DNA of 64,000 bases. It comes from Lasiosphaeris hirsuta. Its lineage: Eukaryota; Ascomycota; Sordariomycetes; Sordariales; Lasiosphaeriaceae. A model generated the notes under the pieces. It was not told where the DNA came from and made no database searches. It saw only the letters and a list, made by a program, of their open reading frames with translations. Positions 21,440-33,500 of the stretch are shown in pieces. Where the stretch lies: assembly GCA_030549175.1 (NCBI GenBank), contig JAUKUA010000001.1, positions 5,766,001 through 5,830,000 of the forward strand, read 5' to 3'. Each line of letters starts with the position of its first letter. Within the stretch, counting starts at the first letter, position 1. A program made the translations under genes and the position numbers.

Positions 21440-23256
21440 CTAGTCCAGCGCATCAACATCCAGCAACTCATACTTATCATCGCCTAGCACTTCCTCGATT
21501 CTCTTCATCACAGCCAACACCTTCTCTTCCTCCAACCGGCGACCAACTACCTGCACCCCGACAGGGAGCCCATGCATTCGTCCGGCGTCATAGTGCTTGT
21601 ATGCCCCGCGAGCGACGCCGTTGAGTTTCCTCAGGTTGAATCCCGCGGGCAGCCTGTCCAGGTTCTTGTCGACATGGGTAATGGGAAGAACACCAGCTGT
21701 GTAGTCCACCTGGGAGACATGTTAACTTGGGGAGCCCCAGTATACACGCAGGGGGGAAACGTACCAAGTTGAAGAGGAACGTGTAGCCGCAGCTGCTCAC
21801 GGCATCATGCATCCCGTCATGTGGTACCGCAGGCGTGGCGTTCGGCGGTGTCAGTAGCACATCGAGGGCCTGCTCGTTCCACCACTCAAACCACTTGACA
21901 CGGTACGCCTCCCTGTCCCGGACCAGCTTCCAATTCTCAAACGCTGACTGCGCCCGCCAGTGCCGGATAAGCCCAGCCCATACGTCGTCTCGACGCACGT
22001 ACTTCACCCAGAGGTAGTAAAGGTACCTGAGCGGCCCGGGCAGCTTAGCCAGCCGCCTCATCTGCGCCGCGCCTGGGTCGTTCCACTCGCCGGAACGTCG
22101 GAACGTCTCGAACATGTTGCACCCGTCCGCGTTTAAGAGTAGCGATGCCAGCCGCAGCGCCTCGTACATGTCGGGAGGTTTGACTTCGACAATTTCATGT
22201 CCGTCTCTCCGCAGCGCGTCCTCAACCATGCCTAGGGCACGCGCACACGCCGGGCTGGGGTCGACAACCCCGTCCGTCCGCAACACACCCACCCTCAACT
22301 TCCTGCCGCTCCTTTCAAACTCTCTCTCCACTCCCTCCCTCCAGGGAAGTGGGTGCACCGTCCCGTCGTACTTCCAAGGCTCCATCCCGACCACGGCCTT
22401 GGTGAAATACGCCAGATCGCCCAGCGTTCTCGCCATCGGGCTATACACACTCGGCACGCCTTCTTGTCCCGGCATGCTCGTGCATATGCCCGCCTTCGGC
22501 CACCGCCCGGTGGAGCATCTCAAGCTATAACACCCCGAAAAATGCGCCGGCGCCCGGACACTCCCCGCCACATCGCTCCCGATGCCAATCCTACCCCCCA
22601 GCGCCAGCAACGCCGCCTCCCCGCCGGTCGACCCGCCGGGCGAGTACCCCGCCGAGTGCGGGTTGGTGCAACGGCCCCATACATCGTTGGTGCTCTCAAA
22701 GCTGAGCAGCGTGATGGGCAAATTCGTCTTGACGTAAGGGACGGCGCCGGCATCCTTGAGCAGGCGGACCATGGGGCCGTCGGCGGCCGTCTTGTTGCCG
22801 ACAAACGATGAATAGCCAACGGTTGTGTCGTAGCCGCCGACGACGACGGTGTCCTTGAGACTCACCGGAATGCCGGCGAGGGGCCCAGTGAGGTTGATGG
22901 CGGACGACGAGAGCCAGTTCTCGGCCGAGGGTAGGAGGACCTCGGTCAGGCAGTTGGTCTTAGCGTGGGCCTTGACGGCGACTTTGCCGTAGGTTTGGAG
23001 GATAGAGAGGGGGTTAGTGGTGCCCGAGTGCACCGAGGCGACGAGGACCTCAATCGGTTGATTGAGCGTGTCCCGGTCCGAGGCGGTGATGGGGGCATGG
23101 TAGGCTGAGGGGAGCGAATTGATGCGCGCCGTGCGCTCCTGCTGCTTGAAGCGGCTTGGGTATGCTTGTGTCAGCTCCCGGCTGTCTTCTCTGGGAAAGG
23201 AGCAAAACTCACCAGTCCCGCCGGTGTTGGAGGTAGTCTAGCAGAAATAAGCCCAT
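21440..23256 (-). CDS. Amidase signature family hydrolase
   Basis: Three exons on the minus strand, 23256-23213, 23154-21765 and 21709-21440, total 567 aa. The catalytic triad of amidase-signature enzymes is visible: Lys in GIPVSLKDT, the cis-Ser in GYSPGGSTGGEAALLA, and the nucleophile in GIGSDVAGSVR. The last motif usually reads GSD(I/L)GGS, so the Ala is a mild variant. C-terminal PVGVQVVGRRLEEEKVLAV is also typical. These enzymes hydrolyse amide bonds; acetamide, indole-acetamide and fatty-acid amides are known family substrates and cannot be separated here. Exon 1 is short (MGLFLLDYLQHRRD); its acceptor was chosen by frame, so the join at residue 15 is less certain. Confidence 0.9.
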
Positions 23257-24342
23257 CTTTGCGGCGTGGTCGCGGTAGGTTGACGGGCCGTTATTATGGA
23301 CTTCACATGCACCGATACCGTCGTGCCTACCAAGTCAAAGTATGGATGTGCCTTACCTTATCTAGGCAGTACAAGTAGGTACCTAGGTAGAGTACCGCTT
23401 CGGAGGGGATGCTCGGGCCCCAGGCTGTGCAACTAGATGAAAGATAGGACCGGGCTCGTGAAACACATTTTCAGGTTGTTTGCTACCTACATTCGACGTG
23501 CGGTGTCTGGTGTAAGTGAGTTGGAGGAAGAGGAGGTCCGGTCAAATTGGACCGTGACCCCCATGGGACTTCCCCGCACCCAATGCCGTCCGGGAACAGT
23601 TCGTTATCAATGGCGGTGAGGTTCCTCATCCTCCAGACAAAGCACCTATCCCTTCGCTAAGTAAACATGAACCAGCCATCACCTTAAGCCGCTCAAAGCC
23701 GACTGACCAGTTCAATGTCGTCATGTCCAGCCGAGGTAGGAGAGAGAAATGCTCCAACCACTGCCGTTATAGCCGTTCCCATCCCCGCATGAAAGCTTGA
23801 ACTTGCATCTGATGTCTTGAAATGCCATTCGATACGTCCGAAGATCGGCCTGTTGACTCCCAATCTCCGGACACCGCACCACGACTGTCTCTCTGCTCCC
23901 TGCCAATGGCCCCCCCCCCTTCCTCCCCCCCTAAAGAGCCTTGCCATGCCAATGTTGATTGGTAAATTGGAGATTCCGAAACACTACACAACACTACACT
24001 GCCATCATCAGCCATCAGTCCTCCTGATAGCTAAATAAGTAAACACTTGGCCTGGTCTTGCCCAAAGTTCCGACTTGGAAATTGCAAAAGCTCATTGAGC
24101 AAATATCGACTGCACATCTTGATCCATACTCATGGACTCGCGGCTTCGATAAAACAGTAGATTGACGCTTGCCAGATTCTTGCGAGCGCCCGGAAATGCA
24201 ACCCCTCGCACCAGGAAATACGAAAACCCAGCACTAATCGAGACCTTCTCCACCATCAACTCGTAGTTTTCCATGCCATTTACCACAACGCCATCAGCCC
24301 GGTCCTTTACAGTTACACTTTCTTGCACTTTCTTGTCATAGA
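23257..24342. other. Spacer, no gene seen
   Basis: About 1.1 kb between the amidase start and the CAC2 stop. Only short ORFs and a C-rich run at 23913-23938. Confidence 0.45.
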
Positions 24343-26789
24343 CTACGATTTAGGTTCCTCCTTGTTTCCATTGCCCGACTGGCTTCCTCCGCTCACCGGT
24401 GTAGGCGCGATTCTTCTCCTTTTAGACTGACCACCCGAGGACTCTTCCGGATCCGTCTCGCTGGTCTCCCTCTTGAGGCTCGGGGGAGCCGCCGTCGAAC
24501 CACGAGGCGTTTCGGGCGGTGTCGTGATCGGGACACCCGTCACCTTGCCCGAGTTTGTTGCCGTTATGCTAGGCACTTGACCTGAAATGAGCGGTGGGTT
24601 ACTCATGATAGAGTTGGGTGCTGCTGAAGCTTGCGTCACTATCGAAGAGGTGGAATTAGACCGAGCCGGTGACGACGGCCGTGGATTGACGAATGATGCC
24701 GCACCTGGAGGGGAAGGAGCAGTAAGTGAACTAGCAGAGTCTCGATGCCGATGATGAGAGCCGTTCGGAAAAGGCGATGGCGGCGCAAAAACCGATGTAG
24801 GTGTTGGAATCGGGGTGCTTTGGTTAGAGGATACAGCCGTGCCCATAGAAGCTTTGCTTGGAGGCCCGATTTCTCCCGTATAAACTTCTCCAAGCTCCCC
24901 TGGTGAGAACGACAATGTCGAGCAAAACCCATCAGAGGAAGAAATCAGCAATGTTAGGCCATCACTCGACCTGTTGCTGAAGTTAGCCTTCAGTTATAGG
25001 AAAAGAAACAATAGGGGAGCCCACCATGTCAAGTCTGTGAATGTCGCGCAATGCAGATTGCTCACGATGCAAATGGGAGTCTGCTGTTGGGTGTCATACA
25101 ACAAAACCGAGTCCTGAGTTGCCACGGCATAAATCATACGATACCGCAATGTGAAGGTGGCCTTCGGCCCTGGACCCTGTACTCCAGTTTCCAGGCTGAG
25201 ATTCTTGGAAACAGGTGCTAAGCCTTCGGCCAACGCAGGTGGTGGCGGTGGCTCCATGACCGACGATGCAGGCGAAGGTTTGGATAAGGGCTCGGGGAGT
25301 AATGGAATTGGCTCTTCGGATGATGAGGTATCGATTGTGATATGTTTGGTGACAGGTGGGGTCTGCCTCAATGTGTAGACCACCGGGGAACATCTTACTG
25401 CGACCGATGGTTTCTTATGACCCGGAAGGTGTGCAATAGGGGGCTTGTTGATGCCACCCCTCGTATATATGTATACGGTATTGACAACTTCGAATGAGGG
25501 CTTTCCAACTTCTACCTGGTGCTGAGTCTGGTACTGGCCAGCGGGGGTAAGGAGCAGACTCCCGTCGGGTGTAAAGGTCAGCCTCCGGAAGAAGGAGGTC
25601 AGCGTCTCGTTGGCATAAAGGGTGGAATTTTTCATCCCGAAGCTGTTGCTGCTCGGATGTGGCTTTGGAGAGGCCTCCATGGGCATAACAGCTGGGAGAG
25701 GCATCGATGGGGCTGGTGAGACTGAACGCCTCGAGGAGAATGACGACCTCCGGCTGTGACTGATAACGCTGGGCGGGTTCATCGGTAAGGCCATAGAGGT
25801 CGGTGTTCCTGGTGCTGACGGAACCGGCGAGCCCATGGTTCCGCTGGGGATTGAGTCGATCGAGGCGAGAACAGAACGATACCCCATATCAGGTGGTGCC
25901 GGGCTGTTGGAAGAGATTCGTCGGGGAGGAAGGTCGGCTTTGATGTGACTAGCAATTTTGGGGGGCGCATCATTGTGGCTATTGAGCGTGTACTGGCCAT
26001 CCTTCGTCTTGAGAGAGTAGATGTGCACTGAACGATCTGATGACTGCGTCACAATGTATTCGTTCAATGGATCCCAGGCTACGCCCTGGACGTAGTGGCT
26101 GTGTTCGGCGATCTGCCTCACCAAGGAACCTTGATACCGGCGTCAGCTTAGAGTTCTGGCGTTTCAGCTCAGAGTTGGATAGCCTACCTGTGGCTGCGTT
26201 GTATATCCGTGCAATGTTGTCCATACTGCCGATTATGAAGAATGCAGCATCCGGGGACCAAGCAAGATCATAAATTTCGGTGCCTAGTGATCGACACATA
26301 TGCTTTGTACGCCATGTCTCCTTGTCTTCCAGGCCCTCGGAACCGAAAGCCAACTGATGATTGTCCGACGGCACCCATAATATCACGTTGCCATCGTCGC
26401 CGGCGGACGCAAGGAGCTCGCCTGGGAACTCAGAGTCAGGAAACGGAACATTAAGTTTGTGGCCTGATGGATTGGCCTTACCCTTGGGAGCCCAGCGGAC
26501 AACATTCACCGCCTGCGTATGCTTCGAAAGAGTTGCCAAATACTCGACTCTTCGGTCTTCACCATCCTCCTCTACCTTCCACAGCTGCCTTGGTATTAGC
26601 CAACGAGGATAGGGGCTGTCGGTGAGATCGTCGACATACCCGAACATTATTGTCTCCGGCACCGGTCGCCAAACGGCCCTTGCCATGCGGTTCGAAATGG
26701 GCTGAGTAGATGGGGAGCGGGATGCTGTTATGGTTGGCCTCTTGGTGCTCTTGGTGATGCCAATGGATGATTAGCGGAGTGGCCTTCAT
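24343..26789 (-). CDS. CAC2: Chromatin assembly factor 1 subunit B (p60/CAC2)
   Basis: Four exons on the minus strand, 26789-26640, 26584-26188, 26129-25025 and 24970-24343, give 759 aa. It opens MKATPLIIHWHHQEHQEA, the conserved start of CAF-1 p60. WD40 repeats follow: IYSAHFEPHGKGRLATGAGDN, TQAVNVVRWAPKG, LLASAGDDGNVILW, EIYDLAWSPDAAFFIIGS, YVQGVAWDPLNEYIVTQSSD and FFRRLTFTPDGSLLLTPAGQ. The Ser/Pro-rich segment between them and the long C-terminal tail are low-complexity, with a basic KRRRI near the end that could be a nuclear signal. CAF-1 deposits newly made H3-H4 behind replication forks in the nucleus. It is larger than yeast Cac2 because of the tail. Confidence 0.95.
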
Positions 26790-28330
26790 TGTGACCTCGA
26801 CGTGGGTTGCTGGATGGTGGTTATCATCGAGGTGAAGCTGGAATTGACGATTGTCTTATCGAGTTGCGGGCTGGGTTAGGGGCATCTGGACCTGCAGCGG
26901 TAGCTCCTTGGTGGAAGTGCGTCAGCGTCGCTGCTAGTCAGTGATAGCGGGTCAAGGCTGGGCCAAAAAGGGCTTGACTGCAATCAATTGAGCCCGGATT
27001 TGGGCGAGATACTGGGTGAGCAGTGGATGCGGTGGCGGAGAAGCAGCTTGCAGGAGGAAGCTCGTGCGACTTGAGCCACATGGAAAGGGCGAGCGGGTTC
27101 AAAGCGGCACCGATCCGAGTGAAGCACACGCCATCCACGGAAACCAGGTACGCGGGGAGGTCTGGACTTGTGGAAGGCGCGCTAGATATTTTCGGCGTTG
27201 GCAAAACTGAGAGAAAATTTGATGAAGGGGGGGGGGGGATTGCTGCCTACGAGGCAACTTGCAAGTGCACTTGCGTCGTGGTGTGCGTGCAAATCGGGAG
27301 ACGAAGTGAACTCGTTGGAGTTTGGGAGCTGAACCTTGGTGGATGGCTCCACCATCCGCACGCCGCACGATGCGTTACTGCTGATGTCGCGTTTGGTGTC
27401 GCTACTGGTTGGCCAATCAGACATGGGCGCCGTTTCTTCCCCGATCCTTGCGGGGCCCCTCCTCTCTCACCTCTCCTCGACCGCAAGGCAAGGCCAAGCA
27501 CAAATGCCTGCGGGCCATCTGACAAAAGCCGCTCCATGATTCGCGGGCCGCTGCAAAGCACAGGACAGAATACTGCCCTGACGCACATCACAAGTCTCAG
27601 GACTAGTATCCTCTACTGCAAAGCGACAGCAAAAGCCCTCGCCGGGGTGCATCGCCCAGCCTTTAGCAGACCCTTGAGATCTGAATGCTCCTCCCGATTA
27701 TCATGCTGCAGCCAACCACCACCCGCACTTAGTGCTACATACTAGATGCACTTTGTTTGGTGAGCGGATCGTTGGAGAGCCAATGCTCGTCGGACAACGG
27801 CTTACAAATGTGACACCAAAGGAGGAAACGTCCCAGAAGACTGTTGTGCCACATGTCTATCGTTTTTCGTTCCTCGGGGGCAGGCCACGTTTCCGTTTTT
27901 CGAGAGGCTCGGAGTATCAATCGTCGATAATCAAGGGGCTGTCTTCTAATTGTAAACAAAGCATGTGGATGAGTGGATTTCTCAGGCCTTGGGTAAAACG
28001 GATCCTTGCCGACTGTTGGGGGCGCGGGGGTCTTGACGAACGAAGGTAGTAGGTCTAGGAGTCTTGGTACGCACAAGTCTCGTAATCCGCAAGATGAGCA
28101 CAGTTGACAAGCTAACCTAGTTACAAAGCAGTGCCAATTTTCAGCTGCCGCTGGCAGACACTATGTAGATCGGTGATTGGAACATCAAGATACCTCTGGT
28201 AGCTCGGATGGGAGCAACATAAATCACCTCACTCACTAGCCACGGCCCATAGCCTTGACGACAGTAGTCGTAAACTAGAACTAGCGGGGCGATAAAGTCA
28301 GATATCATCTACGCAATTGAATCTTTGCCC

Positions 28331-28362
28331 GCCACCATTAGTGACTCGACACTAATGGTGGC
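28331..28362. repeat. Perfect hairpin, 13-bp arms, 6-nt loop
   Basis: Arms gccaccattagtg and cactaatggtggc flank the loop actcga. The arms match perfectly. No coding frame passes convincingly through it. Confidence 0.85.
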
Positions 28363-30143
28363 AACTACTCGGCGATGCAGTGCAATCGCCGTGAATGCAA
28401 ATGGTCGGTGCACGCGTCTTCCACGATGTTGGTATTAGATATACAAATGAGATACCCGACAGAAGGTGTGACACGAGGCGCAAGGGGAGTGACTTGGGAA
28501 GTGCCTAGCGCCACTGCCACGGCGTGACAACTCTCTAGATGTTTTGAAGAGTTCACAAATCGGTTGTAAAAGTACTTAAGATAGACATCAAACAAGACAA
28601 GCTTTAGACTCAGCCAATAAGTGTTGCCTCTCTCACCTAGATTTACTTGACGATTTGCAGAAGGTGGACAGAAGAACCACAGCCTTTCCCGACCTAAAGA
28701 TGAGCCGAGCTTATCTTGTCCACCCTCCAATTACTCTGCCCGCTCCCTTGACGAATAGGGCAAGTTGTGTGTCCCCAATGTAGAAGGTGTTGACTGCCCT
28801 GTGGAGACAGACCGCTCAATCACGGCGCGTAGTGATAATTCCTGCGTGCCTTCATTCTCGCTTTACCTTAGGCATCACTCGCGTTGGCGGGATCCGGCTA
28901 TATGAGAATTGAAAGCATACTTGAGGCTGGGGGATTGGACTGCATCGAAGCGAAAAGGAGGCTGTGTAGTTGCACTCTGGACCACTTCGATGACTGAGTC
29001 ACACCCGGGAATACAGCGATGCGTGATAGCAGCATTTTCATTGACGAACGACCCCCGCATTTCGTATGTGCTGCTGGGCATGGAGGGCGGCAACGGGTCC
29101 TGGATCCGTTCACGGTTGTGGATCGGGCTTGGCTGAACGCGGCCAGCCCAGACCGATCCGCCACTAACGTCCCGGGTCTGTTGAATCTCTTGAACAACCC
29201 CGCTATAATGGAGGTGTCTTCCATCCAAGAACCTACACCACCGCCTAGAAAGGTCACCATATCGCCCAAATATGATGGAATTTTCAGTTTTTGCAGCCGA
29301 TTTTTGACAGACCCCAACAGTAATACACTGCAGGTCGGGAATTGTTGCAGGAGCTAGTGCCGATTGCAGTTGCTAAAGGCTGTGGGTATTATCCAGCTAT
29401 TGACGATCACGGCATGAGCAAAAGGGCCTATTGTGACAAGGCAAGCAAGGTAATAATATCTATCGCGCGGCAGCTAGGTAATTGTGAACAATCAAGCCTC
29501 GGGCGGTCCTCCTGGAGGAGACGGGAGCATTCGAAGCGCTAGAGTTGGATTCAACATTACCTACCGCAGTCCGAGCTCGCAGCACTGAACACTAAGATAC
29601 GAAGTATAAAGTAAACATTAGACACACCTCGCCGCTTTGCGCGGCTTACTCTCGAGACGGTATGCTATGGTTTGATAGGCTAAGACCCCGAAAATGTAAC
29701 GGGATCTGCACGCCATAACCTCGACCACCATGTGCGGATATCTTGGTGGTGAATGTCGTCGCGAGCAGGGCCCATGGCTGGTGCCTGGTCGTACCGTGGT
29801 GCTGCATGCAACGATCCTCCGGCTACTGGAAGTAGGTAATGGACCTGCTGCACTTGGGCGACCGGCTCGCCTCCAGCAAATCGGAACCACTCGAATGCTA
29901 GGGCGTAAGCCACTCAATCCGCCAATACCACCATACCACCCGCGATGGGGTGCTTGCAAGACATGAGACCTCTGACCGCATGAGTCAAACCTCAGGCCGA
30001 GACACACACACCGCATGCATCATCCACAGCAGCAAGCTAGTATATTTTGAAAACAATTTTGAGATGGAAGCCGCCTGCTGGGTGTCTTGTACCGTCAAGG
30101 TACCGGTTCCTGTTTGGGTCTTTTGAGCGGGCGGGCACTGAGT

Positions 30144-30164
30144 AAAAAAAAAAAAAAAAAAAAA
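30144..30164. repeat. A21 homopolymer
   Basis: Uninterrupted run of 21 adenines about 400 bp upstream of the ABC transporter start. It could be a retroposition scar or a simple promoter tract; no reverse-transcribed gene lies next to it. Confidence 0.9.
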
Positions 30165-30560
30165 CTGGAGTGATGATATGACACAGTCTCGCTTCCAATC
30201 CCCTTGACAGTCGCCGCTTCCGCTCTCTTATTTCCCTAGGGCCGCTTCCACACCAAAGGTTTTCCCAACCAACCTCCCGCTCCAGCATGGTCCATTGTGG
30301 TAATTGGGGGCATTTGTAGCTTTTTTCACGGCCGATTATTCCACGGAAGCTTACAAACACGCTGCCATTGCGTTTATCTCCACTCTCGGGCAGGCGCCCA
30401 TCACCACGTCAACGCCGTTAAATTAGCCTGCGCGACTAGCACGACAAGCACAAGCAACGTGGTGGAGCGTTTCTCAAAGCCCCTCCAGCATCGATATCGA
30501 TTGGGCCGTAGGCACGTCAAAGGGCAAGCTTTTGTCCAGATAGTCCTAGAGACGCAAGTC

Positions 30561-33500
30561 ATGAAGCGTGATGACACCCTACTGGCAGTGGTCGGCACCG
30601 GTGCTGCAGTGATTGCACTCTGCTCGCTTCCTGCTGTGACCGGCATCGTCACACGGCTGCGGAAGCGAACAGTGGCCCAGGAAATATATTCAGATGGCGA
30701 CGGCACCGCTACGCCCGAGTCGATGAAGGTTTTCTCATCAACGCTTCAGAATGCCTTTGTCCTGCTGTTCGCAGTCGCTGGGTTTCCCGTCTCTGTTGTT
30801 CTCTTGTGTGAGACTCTGCACGACCCCGCCGTTCGTCTCGAGAGTCTGATTCTGATCGTGGCATCATGGGTACGTCTTTTTTTTCTGGTCAATATCTTGC
30901 GGCTTACATATCGCTAATCTCGTTGCTTAGGGTGTGTTGCTGTTCCAGGCTGCGGCCATAATTTCAAGCAGGAACTCGGTCCAAGCCTATGACCTCGGCA
31001 TCTACTCGTTCCTGTCCTCCATCGTCCTTGCTGGCATTGTCTTGGCCCAAGGTGCCGCCATTGGTGAATCCCTTTTTGAGGGTAACCCTACATTGGCGGT
31101 CCTCTGGATCGCCCAGATCGCGCTGGCAGTATGCCTTGGAATTGCCAGCCTATCGCTGCCCAGGCGTCCCGATGTCTTCATCAACGGAGAGCTGATTGAC
31201 CGAATGTATACTGTATCGGCCTTCAACCGCTTCAACTTCAGCTGGCCAATAACCCTCATTAAGCTCGCCTCCAAGAGGAAAGATTTAGACATGGCCGATC
31301 TCAGTCGACCCAACCAATTCATTCGAGCCGCCGAAGTATCTACCGATTGGGAACGCCGGAACTACAAGCATCCCCTCTGGCTGTCCCTCATCCTGGCCCA
31401 CAAGGAGGCTTTTATCCTTCAGTGGGCCTTGACGCTGCTCACGTCAGTTCTCAACTTTGCTCCGCAATGGGTTATTTTGCAGCTTTTGCGAATTCTCGAG
31501 ACTCGGCAGGTCGGCAGCACCAACGGAATCGACGTTTGGATTTGGGTCGTATGGCTGTTTGTGGCCATCATTACCCAAGCATGGGTTGAGTCCTTCATCT
31601 TTTGGCTGTCATGGGCAGAACTTGCGATTCCCATTCGGGCTCAGCTCGCCGCGCTCGTCTTTGGTAAATCAATGCGCAGAAAGGACGTCAAGGGCGCGGG
31701 AAAGACCAAGAAGAAGGTTCCGATTGGCGAGTCTGCAGAGCCAACAGTCGCCGCCCCGGCTGGGGAATCCGTGGCGGCTGATCGGCCTGAAGTTCCCGAG
31801 GAAGTGGATGTTGAGGAGGAGGTGAAGAAGAGCAAGCAGAGTACCGTCAACCTCATTGGTGTCGACGGGAAGAGAGTTGCAGATTTCTGCTCCTACCAAA
31901 ACATGTTTCCCGGCAGTCTCTTTAAGCTCATCGTCTCTCTCGCTTTCCTGGTTAGCTTGTTGGGCTGGATGCCTCTGTTGGCAGGCTTCTCCGCCATGCT
32001 TGCCATCATGCCTGTCAACATTCACTTCTCCAAGAAGTACTCGGCTGCCCAGGATCGACTAATGAAAGTCAGGGATGAGAAAATGGAGGTGGTTACCGAG
32101 GCATTGCAGGGTATCCGACAAATCAAGTTCTCAGCCCTGGAGCCAGAATGGGAGAAGAAGATTGGCGGCGTCAGAGAGCGCGAGCTCGGCGCTGTCTGGG
32201 ACGTCTTCATGGGCGACACAGCACTACTCGCATGCTGGGTTACAAGCCCCATCCTGCTTTCGGCCATTTCTCTGGCTGTGTATGCGGTACTGAATGGGTC
32301 GCTGACGCCCTCGGTGGCTTTTGTCAGTCTTGGCGTCTTCAAAGCCCTCGAGGTCACATTGTCTGTCGTCCCCGAGCTTACAACTGATTTGCTCGATGCT
32401 TGGGTTTCGATCAAGCGTATCGAAGAATACCTTAAATCGCCCGAGGTGACGCCGATAGCCAAGGATTCTCAGCAAGTTTCGTTCGAAAATGCCTCCATTG
32501 CATGGCCATCCGACGAGAAGATCGAGGACGACGAAAGGTTCATCCTCCGCAATGTGAATGTCACCTTCCCCCAGGGAGAACTATCCGTAATTTCAGGAAA
32601 GACTGGAACGGGAAAGAGCCTATTGTTGTCTGCCATCCTGGGAGAAGTTGATTTACTCGAGGGAACCCTATACACGCCGAAGGCGCCTTCGCTCGCGGAC
32701 CGTTACGACAGCAAGGCAACCAAGGATAACTGGATCATTCCTGAAGCAATTGCATATGTGGCACAGATCCCATGGATCGAGAATGCGAGTATCCGGGACA
32801 ATATCAGCTTCGGCCTACCTTTCAACGAGGACCGATACAGAAAGACTGTCGAGGTTTGTGCGCTGAAGAAGGACCTCGAGATGCTTCAAGATGGCGAGAA
32901 TACCGAAATTGGAGCAAACGGCATCAACCTCAGCGGCGGACAGAAATGGAGGGTCACACTCGCTAGGGCTATCTACTCCCGGGCTGGAATTCTCGTTCTG
33001 GACGACATCTTCAGTGCTGTCGACGCACACGTGGGACGACATATCTTTGAAAACTGTCTCAATGGCGAACTTGCCACTGGCCGGACAAGGATCTTGGTCA
33101 CCCATCACGTTGCACTCTGCGAGCCGAAGACAAAATACCTCGTGGAGCTTGGTGACGGGCGTGTTCTGACCGAAGGTCTCCTCTCGGAGCTTCGTGAGGA
33201 TGGTGCCCTCCAGCGAATCAAGAGCCACGAACAGTCGCAGCAAGAGATCGAGATCGAAGGAATCACGGCGGTGAACTCTGACGAGTCTACAGACGGGGAA
33301 GCCGGGCAGGATAGCGTCGACGGCGACACACTAAAAAAGGTTGCCTCCAAGACTGCCGCACGCAAGTTTGTTGAGGAAGAGTCCCGCGAGCAAGGAGCTG
33401 TCCGGAAACACATCTACCTCACGTACTTGAATGATAGCGGTGGCTGGTTCTACTGGGTGTTTGCCTGGATCCTCTTCTCAACAGTCATGGGATTTTCTGT

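Larger units (their letters stand above)
26790..30560. other. 3.8-kb gene-poor region between CAC2 and the ABC transporter
   Basis: Divergent flanking genes place two promoters at its ends. Inside I see no protein domain. Visible structures are a G run near 27229-27238, a hairpin with 13-bp arms at 28331-28362 and an A21 tract at 30144-30164. ORFs at 27023-27745, 28875-29317 and 29618-30016 were examined and not accepted. It could include long noncoding transcripts or decayed mobile DNA. Confidence 0.45.

Noticed and set aside
27023..27745. 240-codon open frame on the plus strand
   Set aside because: Begins at GTG, runs through a G homopolymer, and has no recognisable domain or conserved-looking block.
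28875..29317. Overlapping minus-strand frames of 117 and 139 codons
   Set aside because: Neither shows a domain and they overlap in different frames; not enough to call a gene.
29618..30016. Minus-strand frames with a fairly protein-like segment near 29680-29913
   Set aside because: No proper ATG in the better-looking frame and no recognised family; could be a gene relic but evidence is too thin.
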